A stretch of DNA of 22,892 nucleotides from CAZMVY01 sp964617875. Lineage in GTDB: Bacteria > Planctomycetota > Phycisphaerae > UBA1845 > PWPN01. Positions 1-6,554 of this stretch are shown piece after piece (positions within the stretch are counted from its first letter, which is position 1; each line of letters begins with the position of its first letter). The translations under genes and the position numbers were made by a program. The notes under the pieces were generated by a model. It was not told where the DNA came from and ran no database searches. It saw only the letters and a list, made by a program, of their open reading frames with translations. Where the stretch lies: assembly GCA_964617875.1 (NCBI GenBank), contig CAZUAI010000088.1, positions 1-22,892 of the forward strand, in the 5' to 3' direction.

Positions 1-1081
1 GCACGTGCCGGCTCGCCGGCTCGTCGAACGTCGAGCTGATGACCTCGGCCTTCGTGCCGCGCTGCATCTCCGTCACTTCTTCCGGCCGCTCGTCGATCAG
101 CAGGATGATGACATACGCCTCCGGGTCGTTCTTCGAGATCGCGTTCGCCATCTTCTGCAGGAGCACCGTCTTGCCTGTTCGCGGCGGCGCCACGATCAGC
201 ATGCGCTGCCCCTTGCCGATCGGCGTGACGAGATCGACGATCCGCATGTTGATCTCGTCGGGAGTCGTCTCGAGCCGCAGACGGCCGTCCACGCCGAGCG
301 TGGGCGTCAGGGGATCCTTGGGGCCCGGGTGCAGCGGCGTGAGATCCTCGAAGTTGGGCTTCTCGGTGACCTTGTCCGGATCCTCGAAGTTGATCGCCTC
401 GACGCGGAGCAGAGCGAAGTACCGCTCCGACTCCTTCGGCGGGCGGATCTGCCCCGCGACCACGTGCCCGTTCCGCAGGCCGAACCGCCGGATCTGCGAC
501 GGGCTCACGTAGATGTCGTCGGGACAGGGCAGATAGTTGTACTCCGGGCTCCGAAGGAACCCGAACCCGTCCGGCAGGATCTCCAGAACGCCTTCCCCGT
601 ACATCAGGCCATTCTGCCGGATCCGCTCTTTCAGGATCTTGAAAATCAGGTCTTGCTTCTTGAGGCCCGTGTACTCCTGGATGCCTTCCTTCTTGGCGAT
701 CTCGTGGAGTTCCTGGCTCGTCATCTTCTGCAGATCGGTGATGTGGAGTTCGCCGCGCTTGATTTCCTCGTACTTCGCGTGCGTCTCCGCATCGATCGCG
801 TTGTCATGATGACGACGGTGCTCCGCCGGCCGCTGCTCCACGGCGGGCTTCTCGTTCTCTTCCTGTTCCCGCTCCTCTACCTCGTCCTCCTCCTCGGCCT
901 CGATGAGCACGTCCCGCTCAAGATCGTCCGAAGGTGGATCATCCGTCTCGCGATCGTGGATGTTCACACCGAATTCGTCTTCACTGTCATCGCTGACCGG
1001 AGCCGGAAGCTCCTCAGTAACGGGGGGGCTCTTCTTCTTGGGAGTACTGGACCTGCCTCGGGTGCTATGGCTCTTGGCCAT
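1..1081 (-). CDS. rho: Transcription termination factor Rho (N-terminal part, cut by window edge)
   Basis: Rho is a hexameric RNA-dependent ATPase/helicase that binds nascent C-rich RNA and releases RNA polymerase. The minus-strand frame starts at ATG 1081 and stays open to the left edge, giving 360 residues. Residues 1 to about 105 are a charged, probably disordered extension: basic start (MAKSHSTRGR), then a very acidic stretch. The Rho N domain follows (LHITDLQKMTSQELHEIAK), then the cold-shock-like RNA-binding domain (GEGVLEILPDGFGFLRSP, SPSQIRRFGLR). The ATPase core has Walker A PPRTGKT with Lys304, then LLIDERPEEVTEMQR and STFDEPASRHV at the edge. E. coli Rho has 419 residues, so the rest of the ATPase domain lies outside. 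AGGAGG (complement of 1091-1096) sits 9 nt before the ATG. An in-frame ATG at 1135 would add 18 residues (see leader). Identification is secure; only the start is uncertain. Confidence 0.97.
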   Translation of the reverse strand, partial: MAKSHSTRGRSSTPKKKSPPVTEELPAPVSDDSEDEFGVNIHDRETDDPPSDDLERDVLIEAEEEDEVEEREQEENEKPAVEQRPAEHRRHHDNAIDAETHAKYEEIKRGELHITDLQKMTSQELHEIAKKEGIQEYTGLKKQDLIFKILKERIRQNGLMYGEGVLEILPDGFGFLRSPEYNYLPCPDDIYVSPSQIRRFGLRNGHVVAGQIRPPKESERYFALLRVEAINFEDPDKVTEKPNFEDLTPLHPGPKDPLTPTLGVDGRLRLETTPDEINMRIVDLVTPIGKGQRMLIVAPPRTGKTVLLQKMANAISKNDPEAYVIILLIDERPEEVTEMQRGTKAEVISSTFDEPASRHV

Positions 1082-1376
1082 GTGGAAATACCTCCTGTGG
1101 CTCACATTGCTCGGCCGGAGTTGAAGGATACGCATCAACCCCGGCTCAGCCGTCTAACCGTGTCCCGGATAGTCATTCGGGAAAACCGCGTCCCGCTTGG
1201 CTCATGCTTTCCACCCTTCGTGACCGTCGCACCAATCCATCGTCTGACAGCCATAAGCGATCAACGGGGGTGACGCTCAAGGTCTGCTTTGGGGAACCCG
1301 ACGGCGCTGGAAATGACGCCTGCCCGGTAATGCGAACTTAGGGACGGCCTGTCAGACCACCCCGGCCACTAAGGTT
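1082..1376 (-). promoter_or_regulatory. Long rho 5' leader with chained mini-ORFs
   Basis: The promoter at 1383-1411 implies a leader of roughly 295 nt. On the minus strand two mini-ORFs are chained: ATG 1205 to TGA 1173 (10 codons, MSQAGRGFPE) and ATG 1176 to TGA 1135 (13 codons, MTIRDTVRRLSRG), overlapping as ATGA. The second stop overlaps an ATG at 1135 (TGATG) that is in frame with rho and reads MRILQLRPSNVSHRRYFH before the SD-backed rho ATG at 1081. In enterobacteria rho has a leader peptide (rhoL) and is autoregulated; a similar role here is inference. Confidence 0.45.
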
Positions 1377-1382
1377 ATGAGT

Positions 1383-1411
1383 AGTATAGCATAACCTCGC
1401 AAGTCTGTCAC
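1383..1411 (-). promoter_or_regulatory. Sigma70-like promoter of rho
   Basis: Read on the minus strand: -35 GTGACA (complement of 1406-1411), 17-nt spacer, -10 TATACT (complement of 1383-1388) preceded by TGC, an extended -10. The expected start is near 1376. The -10 sits inside a 7-bp inverted repeat (1373-1379 and 1390-1396, GGTTATG/CATAACC) that could be an operator. Confidence 0.7.
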
Positions 1412-1513
1412 CCCCCCCGAACGCGACTTTTTTACGCGACCCCGCGAGAAACGTAAGTCACTCATCTACAGTACGTTACAGACGAACACGCAGCCTCGGA
1501 GCAACACGACCCC

Positions 1514-1891
1514 TCAAATCAGCCGCTCTTCTTTCAACTCGATCCGGTTCCCCGCCGGGTCCAGAACAACGAGCCGCCGATCGCCGATCCCCATGCCCGG
1601 ATACTCCCAACATTCAATGCTCCGCGCCGTCAGCCGCTCCCACATCCGCCCCAGCGAATCCACCTGGATCAGCAGCCGGCGCCGCATCGGCGACGCCATC
1701 GCCTCGTGCGACAGATGGATGACCACACGCCTTCCGTGCGCCTCAAAGGCGAGTTGCGACGCCGACGAAGCCCCGCCCGGCTCCCGCAGGCCAATCAGAT
1801 CCCGATAGAACAACCGCAGTCGTTCCTCGCACGACGGCGGCGACTCCAGCCGAACATCACCGACCGCGTGAATCTGCGGATTCCCGAACAT
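1514..1891 (-). CDS. VOC superfamily (glyoxalase/dioxygenase-fold) protein
   Basis: About 125 residues with the pattern of a single vicinal-oxygen-chelate unit: an opening strand (IHAVGDVRLES), a helix with the FYRDLIGL signature, strands around RRVVIHLSH and RRLLIQVDSL, and a closing strand VVLDPAGNRIELKEERLI whose glutamate is the usual metal-ligand position. Such proteins include glyoxalases, fosfomycin-resistance enzymes and ring-cleavage dioxygenases; the substrate here cannot be told. The ATG at 1891 is chosen because the fold begins just after it. A TTG at 1942, preceded by AGGA, would add 17 residues that do not look like part of the fold. It lies downstream of the small gene at 1979-2248 on the same strand and may be cotranscribed with it. 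Confidence 0.8.
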   Translation of the reverse strand: MFGNPQIHAVGDVRLESPPSCEERLRLFYRDLIGLREPGGASSASQLAFEAHGRRVVIHLSHEAMASPMRRRLLIQVDSLGRMWERLTARSIECWEYPGMGIGDRRLVVLDPAGNRIELKEERLI

Positions 1892-1978
1892 CGTCAGACC
1901 GGAAAATGCCTCAACAAACGGACGACACGGCCAGCCACCCAAGAGATCCTGTCCATCTTCCCTGATCTGCCCATCTTC

Positions 1979-2248
1979 TCAGCCGCCTCCCTTCCCCGCC
2001 GCCCGCTCCAGGTCCTCCCGCAACTCCGGCGGGAGGTACTGCCCCTCCAGCTCCGGCAGTGTTGCCATCGCCGACACGGTCTTGTCATATCGCGTCGCCG
2101 TATCGGCTGATGTATCGACAAACAGCACCCGCCGGCCCCGCAGCAGGCAAAGCCCGCCCCCCTCGCCGCCGAGCGGGGCGAGCCGAAGCTCGATCCCGGC
2201 CTGTTCGGCCGCCGCGAGCAGGGCGTCCAGACGCGTTTGGACATCCAT
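1979..2248 (-). CDS. Small uncharacterised protein (89 aa)
   Basis: An 89-residue protein of unknown function that I do not assign to a named family. It has an N-terminal helix (VQTRLDALLAAAEQAGIELR), a glycine-rich turn, a hydrophobic strand with an acidic end (RGRRVLFVDTSADTATRY), a helix, and a C-terminal YLPPELREDLERA segment. The alternation of strand and helix and the codon usage look like a genuine gene. There is no signal peptide or membrane segment, so it is probably cytosolic. The start is ATG 2248; the next plus-strand gene begins 45 nt away, so the two are divergent. The VOC protein follows on the same strand and is the likely operon partner. Confidence 0.7.
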   Translation of the reverse strand: MDVQTRLDALLAAAEQAGIELRLAPLGGEGGGLCLLRGRRVLFVDTSADTATRYDKTVSAMATLPELEGQYLPPELREDLERAAGKGGG

Positions 2249-2292
2249 AGGGCTACAGGTTCTCCCGTCCGGCCGCCGATAAGTCCAGTGCC

Positions 2293-3138
2293 GTGGTTCC
2301 GATCCGGATCAACCTCGATCCCGCCAACCCCGCCGGGGCTGCAGGCGTGGCACCCGACACCCTCCGTAGTGTAGTCGCGGACGAGCACGCCCTTCAAGTT
2401 CACGTCGATCAACTCGAGCGACAGTTCCTCAGCCTCCGCGAGCAACTCCGCCACACGCAACGCCTCGCCAGCATCGGCACCATGGCCGCGATGATCGCCC
2501 ACGAGTTCAACAACCTCTTCACGCCGGTGATGGCCTACGCCCGCCAGGCCCTCGACACCGGCGACGTCGAGTTGATGAAGAAGGCCCTCGACAAGGCCCT
2601 CACGAACATCCAGATCATCCGGCAGATGTCCGACCGCATCGTCGGCCTCGTCAAGAACGGCGAGACCGGCTCGACGCCCCACCCCCTGCGCAAGCTCGTG
2701 GAGGACGCCCTCGGCTGCCTCGGCCGCGACCTGATCAAGGACAACATCGCCCTCAACGTGCAGATCGACCCGCAACTGTGCGTCCGCGTCAACGGCCATC
2801 AGATCCAGCAGGTGCTGTTGAACCTGATCCTCAACGCCCGCCAGGCGATGCTCGGCCGGCGAGGCCGCCTCACGATCGATGCCGCCCCGGATGCCTCGGG
2901 CCGCATCGCCGTTCACGTCCGCGACACGGGCTGCGGGATTCGCGAGGAGGATCTCCCACGAATCTTTGAGCCCTTCTTCTCGACGAAGCAATACGCCGAC
3001 AAGCCCGACAAGCGGGGCCTTGGCCTCGGCCTGACGATCTGCAAGGAAATTGTCGAGGAGCACGGCGGCGAACTCACGGTCGAGAGCCGGATCGGCGTCG
3101 GTACGACGTTCACGCTGACGCTCCCCGCGAACGAATAG
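2293..3138 (+). CDS. Soluble sensor histidine kinase (HisKA + HATPase_c)
   Basis: A 281-residue two-component kinase with no membrane segment. Residues 30-60 form a probable coiled coil (EHALQVHVDQLERQFLSLREQL). The dimerisation/phosphoacceptor domain contains HEFNN with His70. The ATP-binding domain shows the N box (LLNLILNARQAM, Asn181), the G1 box (DTGCGI, Asp211), the F box (RIFEPFFSTK) and the G2 box (RGLGLGLTICKEIV). The arrangement resembles NtrB-like nitrogen/C4-dicarboxylate kinases that phosphorylate sigma54-type regulators, but no receiver or regulator gene is adjacent, so the partner is unknown. The start is GTG 2293, the only plausible start after the in-frame stop at 2248; no convincing Shine-Dalgarno is visible and the mRNA could be leaderless. 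A hairpin follows the stop at 3144-3160, then the hydrolase gene on the same strand. Confidence 0.92.
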   Translation: MVPIRINLDPANPAGAAGVAPDTLRSVVADEHALQVHVDQLERQFLSLREQLRHTQRLASIGTMAAMIAHEFNNLFTPVMAYARQALDTGDVELMKKALDKALTNIQIIRQMSDRIVGLVKNGETGSTPHPLRKLVEDALGCLGRDLIKDNIALNVQIDPQLCVRVNGHQIQQVLLNLILNARQAMLGRRGRLTIDAAPDASGRIAVHVRDTGCGIREEDLPRIFEPFFSTKQYADKPDKRGLGLGLTICKEIVEEHGGELTVESRIGVGTTFTLTLPANE

Positions 3139-3143
3139 GGGGA

Positions 3144-3160
3144 GCAACGCCGCGCGTTGC
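3144..3160 (+). terminator. Stem-loop after the histidine kinase gene
   Basis: GCAACGC (3144-3150), a 3-nt loop, and GCGTTGC (3154-3160) form a perfect 7-bp hairpin 5 nt after the kinase stop. There is no T tract, so it is not a canonical intrinsic terminator; it may protect the 3' end, reduce read-through, or be a dispersed palindrome. Confidence 0.35.
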
Positions 3161-3195
3161 GGGGCACGCGCCGCGCTTCACCGAAAGGCACGCTC

Positions 3196-4803
3196 GTGTA
3201 CAAGAGACTGACCCGGGCTTTTCTCACGCTGGCGACGGCCGCCGTCTGCCTGTCCGGATGCGCGGCGGAACAACGCCCGACGCTTCGCGTCCTGACCTAC
3301 AACATCCATCACGGCGAGGGCGGAGACAAGCGGATCGACCTGGAGCGGATCGCCGGCGTCATTCGCGCCGCCTCGCCCGACCTCGTCGCCCTGCAGGAGG
3401 TGGACCGCGGCGTCGAGCGAAGCGGCCGCGTCGATCAGCCCGCCCGGCTGGCGGCACTGACCGGCATGACCGCCGTCTTCGAGAAGAACATCGACTACCA
3501 GGGCGGCGAATACGGCAATGCCGTGTTGAGCCGCCTGCCCGTCGAGCGATATCGAAACCACAAGCTGCCACCGTCGCTGCCCCGCGAGCAGCGGGGCGCA
3601 CTGGAGGTCCACGTCCGCGTCGGCGGGCGCCCCGTGGTCTTCTTCGCGACCCACCTCGACTACCACCCGAGCGACGGCGAACGCCTCGCGTCAATCGCGA
3701 TGTTCGAGGGCCTGTTCAGGGAGCGGACGGCGTCGCCGGTCATCCTCGCCGGTGACTTCAACGCCGAGCCGGACAGCCCCGTGATGCAGCGGGCGGCCGC
3801 CTTCCTGCGCGATGCATTCGATCCCGGCATCGCGTCACCGTTCACGTATCCCGCCGAAGCCCCCACGAAGCGAATCGACTACATCCTCTTCAGCACCCAT
3901 CCCGCGATCCGCTGCGACGAGTACCGGGTCCTTCCGGAGGCCGTCGCATCAGACCACCGCCCGGTCCTCGCGGTCCTCTCGCTCGATCCGTTCCGGTCGC
4001 GGGAGCGATCGGCGATCGAGGTCGCCCGGATCACGTCGGCAGGACGGAAGGACTGGCCGGCAGGCCTCGAGCGTATCGAGTACACGAGCATGGCCGGCAC
4101 CGTGGCGGACTGGGCCCTCGCACTGCCGAGCCGAACGAACACAACCTGGGTCGTCCACATCCACGGCCACGGCTCCACCGGCGACCAGCTTTTCACGCGC
4201 CCCGACATCCGCGACAACTGGCTGCCCCTCTACCGGAAACACGGTTTCGGCATTCTCTCCGTGAACCTCCGCGGAAATGCCTGGATGTCGCCGGCCGCCG
4301 CTCAGGACCTCCACGCCCTGCTGGCCTTCGTGCGCGAGCACTACGGGGCAAAGCGGTTCCTCCTCGCCGGCGGCTCGATGGGCGGCACGAGCAACCTGAT
4401 CTACGCCGCGCTGTATCCCGACGACGTCGCCGCCGTCGTCGCCCTGTGCCCGGCGACCGACCTCGCGTCCTATTACCAATGGTGCCGCGAGCGCGACACC
4501 GCTCCCGTACTCGCCGAGATCGCCAACGCCATGGAGACCGCCTACGGCGGCACACCGGCGCAGCACCGCGGCACCTACGACGCTCACTCCGCCGTCATGC
4601 GTGCCCACCGGCTGACGATGCCCGTCTACGTCGTCCACGGCGACAAAGACGCGACGATCCCGGTCTCCCAATCGAGAGACCTCGCCAAGGCCGTCGGCAC
4701 CCGCCCAACGTTCCGCTACGTCGACCTGCCCGACGGCGACCACGAAGCCCCGCTTGCGCACATGCCCGAAGCGCTCGAGTGGGTCCTGCGACGCCTGCCG
4801 TGA
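3196..4803 (+). CDS. Lipoprotein: EEP-family phosphodiesterase fused to alpha/beta hydrolase
   Basis: A 535-residue two-domain enzyme. Starting at GTG 3196 (AAAGG upstream) gives a lipoprotein signal, KRLTRAFLTLATAAVCLSGC, with lipobox Cys22; an alternative TTG at 3157 would bury it. Domain 1 (about residues 28-265) is an endonuclease/exonuclease/phosphatase fold: TYNIHHGEGG (Asn36), LQEVDRG (Glu68), ATHLDYH, AGDFNAEPDS (Asp187, Asn189) and SDHRPV (Asp253, His254), all expected catalytic positions. Domain 2 (about 285-535) is an alpha/beta hydrolase: HIHGHGS oxyanion region, nucleophile GGSMGG (Ser394), HGDKDATIP (Asp485) and GDHEAP (His516). It should sit outside the cytoplasmic membrane. 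The substrate is unknown; a phosphodiester/ester substrate such as a lipid or polymer is inference. It may be cotranscribed with the kinase 57 nt upstream. Confidence 0.9.
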   Translation: MYKRLTRAFLTLATAAVCLSGCAAEQRPTLRVLTYNIHHGEGGDKRIDLERIAGVIRAASPDLVALQEVDRGVERSGRVDQPARLAALTGMTAVFEKNIDYQGGEYGNAVLSRLPVERYRNHKLPPSLPREQRGALEVHVRVGGRPVVFFATHLDYHPSDGERLASIAMFEGLFRERTASPVILAGDFNAEPDSPVMQRAAAFLRDAFDPGIASPFTYPAEAPTKRIDYILFSTHPAIRCDEYRVLPEAVASDHRPVLAVLSLDPFRSRERSAIEVARITSAGRKDWPAGLERIEYTSMAGTVADWALALPSRTNTTWVVHIHGHGSTGDQLFTRPDIRDNWLPLYRKHGFGILSVNLRGNAWMSPAAAQDLHALLAFVREHYGAKRFLLAGGSMGGTSNLIYAALYPDDVAAVVALCPATDLASYYQWCRERDTAPVLAEIANAMETAYGGTPAQHRGTYDAHSAVMRAHRLTMPVYVVHGDKDATIPVSQSRDLAKAVGTRPTFRYVDLPDGDHEAPLAHMPEALEWVLRRLP

Positions 4804-5289
4804 CAGGTAGTTCGTCGTTCGTTGTCGGGTGTTCGCGGTCCATGGCCCGCGGTCCGTTCTCCCCCCGCCTGCGGGGGAGCCGGGGGTGCTCAGCGCCCCA
4901 TCACCCATGACTCATCACTCACTCAGACCGCGAGGCACGGGTGCCCCGCGCGAGTGGGGCCGCGCCGGCGGACAAGACCTGCCGCCCCAGAACCGCCCCG
5001 CGCAATCCCCCGCAATGGTCACGGCATCCACTGCCGGCAAGCCGGCGGTCTTGTAGTGCGCCGCCAACGACGGTGCCCTGGCTGAGGCCGAACCCCAAGC
5101 GGCGGCGATGTTGGCGTACTCCAGGTCGCGGCCGGCCGCCCTTGCAGACGCGCGGCCCCCAATCGGAAGCGAGTCCTTCGCCGTGGTGCAATGGCGAACA
5201 ACTGCGTCGGGCATCGAATCGCGCCCCGCGTCCAGAGGGCATGGGGCACATGCTTGACACCTGTGCCCGCCGCTTCGATGCTGGACCGC
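4804..5289 (+). repeat. Gene-free patch with three distinct palindromes
   Basis: No credible gene was found here. Three hairpin-forming sequences lie within 190 nt. At 4859-4879, CTCCCCC pairs with GGGGGAG. At 4929-4950, a near-perfect palindrome is centred on GGCACGGGTGCC with CGCG arms. At 5033-5046, GCCGGC-AA-GCCGGC forms a perfect stem. They look like dispersed palindromic repeats, a feature common in GC-rich genomes. The first resembles the element inside the DUF58 gene at 8400-8419. The remainder (5047-5289) has shadow frames only; two alternative upstream starts for the next gene lie there. Confidence 0.5.
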
Positions 5290-6261
5290 ATGAGCGCCCC
5301 GGCAACCGGCACCGACGTCGATCTGTCCGTCCCATTCGGCCGGCTCACGCTGCAGAACCCGCTGATCACCGCTTCGGGCACGTGCGGCTACGGCAGGGAA
5401 TACGCGCCGTACATGGACCTGAACCGCCTCGGGGCGTTCACGACGAAGAGCATCACGCTCGAGGAGCGGCCCGGCAACCCGCCGCCGCGGATCGTCGAGA
5501 CGGCCTCCGGCATGCTCAACGCGATCGGCCTGGCCAACGTCGGCATCGAACGGTTCCTCGCCGAAAAGGTCCCCGAGCTGCGCGAGTTCCGCATCCCGAT
5601 CTTCGCGAACGTCGCCGGTCACTCGCGGGAGGAATACCTCACCGTCTGCCGCCGGCTCGACGAGGTCGAGGAAATCGCCGGCATCGAGCTGAACGTGAGC
5701 TGCCCGAACGTGTCCGACGGGCTGGTCTTCGGCACGGACCCGGTGCGGCTTCACGAACTGGTCTCCGCCGTGCGGCGGGAGCTGCGCCGCTGCATGCTGG
5801 TCGTGAAGCTGTCACCCAATGTCACGGACATCACCGCGACGGCCCGCGCCGCGATCGACGCCGGCGCCGAGGCCCTCTCGCTCATCAACACCTTCGTCGG
5901 CATGGCGATCGACATCGAGAAGCAGCGGCCGGTCCTCGCGAACGTGACCGGCGGCCTCTCCGGCCCGGCAATCAAGCCGCTCGCGCTGCACCTCGTCCAC
6001 CGCGTGTACCGCGACGTGGCCCGGCCGGCCGGCATCCCCCTGATCGGCATGGGCGGCGTCGAGACCTGGCAGGACGCCGTGCAGTTCCTGCTCGCCGGGG
6101 CGTCCGCCGTCGCCGTCGGTACGACGCTCTTCATCGACCCCGCCGGCCCCATCCGCATCCTTGAGGCCCTGCCGCCCTACCTCGCCCGGCACGGCCTGCG
6201 ATTCGTCCGCGACCTGATCGGCCGCCTCAGCACCGCCCCGGCGGCCGGCCCCACGCCTTGA
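5290..6261 (+). CDS. pyrD: Dihydroorotate dehydrogenase, class 1 (catalytic subunit, PyrDB-like)
   Basis: Oxidises dihydroorotate to orotate in pyrimidine biosynthesis using FMN in a TIM barrel. The 323-residue product contains ITASGTCGYG, LGAFTTKSITLEERPGNPPPR, ETASGMLNAIGL, IELNVSCPNVSDGLVFGTDP, VVKLSPNVTD, NVTGGLSGPAIKPLAL and PLIGMGGVETWQDAVQFLLAGASAVAVGT. Cys138 in NVSCPNV is the active-site base of class 1 enzymes (class 2 uses serine), and GTDP is typical of the class 1B form that partners an electron-transfer subunit PyrK. No pyrK is in the window. ATG 5290 is chosen because the conserved fold starts soon after; ATG 5278 and an in-frame start at 5191 are alternatives, and none has a strong ribosome binding site. 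It is cytosolic and stands alone on its strand. Confidence 0.93.
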   Translation: MSAPATGTDVDLSVPFGRLTLQNPLITASGTCGYGREYAPYMDLNRLGAFTTKSITLEERPGNPPPRIVETASGMLNAIGLANVGIERFLAEKVPELREFRIPIFANVAGHSREEYLTVCRRLDEVEEIAGIELNVSCPNVSDGLVFGTDPVRLHELVSAVRRELRRCMLVVKLSPNVTDITATARAAIDAGAEALSLINTFVGMAIDIEKQRPVLANVTGGLSGPAIKPLALHLVHRVYRDVARPAGIPLIGMGGVETWQDAVQFLLAGASAVAVGTTLFIDPAGPIRILEALPPYLARHGLRFVRDLIGRLSTAPAAGPTP

Positions 6262-6457
6262 GCCCTGCGACGCGTTCGGCGCAGTATGTGCGAAAGCGGT
6301 CGGAAACCTCCGCCGGACTCGCAGAACGGCTTGCCCGCCCGACGCGCACGGCCGGGCGCGATGGGCCCCGGGGCTGCAACGGTTCGCGACTCCATGCTGA
6401 AGCGGAAAGGCGGCCCTGCGCCAGCCGGCGCCACCCCTTCCATTGCCGGCAGCCGCC

Positions 6458-6466
6458 TGCTATACT
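6458..6466 (+). promoter_or_regulatory. Extended -10 promoter of asd
   Basis: TGCTATACT at 6458-6466 is an extended -10 (TGn-TATACT), the same nine bases as at the rho promoter. The best -35 (TTCCAT, 6438-6443, 17-nt spacing) is weak, as expected for an extended -10. The predicted start is near 6473, giving a leader of about 80 nt. Confidence 0.5.
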
Positions 6467-6503
6467 GAGGTGCTCGACACTAGGCATCAGCCCTGAACGA
6501 GTG

Positions 6504-6530
6504 GGTGGGTTGCGGACCCACCTTTTGTTT
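6504..6530 (+). terminator. Intrinsic-terminator-like hairpin in the asd leader
   Basis: GGTGGGT (6504-6510), 5-nt loop TGCGG, and ACCCACC (6516-6522) form a 7-bp stem followed at once by TTTTGTTT (6523-6530), the layout of a Rho-independent terminator. It lies downstream of the predicted promoter and 24 nt before the start codon, so it could act as an attenuator rather than as an end for upstream transcription. Confidence 0.55.
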
Positions 6531-6554
6531 GGAATCCGGTTTCGGAGTGTAGAC

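Noticed and set aside
5..1273. Long plus-strand ORF (422 codons)
   Set aside because: It is the antisense shadow of rho, whose minus-strand frame carries all family motifs.
1894..3147. Minus-strand ORF of 417 codons
   Set aside because: Antisense to the histidine kinase; its sequence is Val/Asp/Leu/Arg-biased, as expected from the complement of GC-rich coding DNA.
4941..6164. Plus-strand ORF of 407 codons overlapping pyrD
   Set aside because: Arg/Pro/Ala-rich out-of-frame translation of the dihydroorotate dehydrogenase gene.
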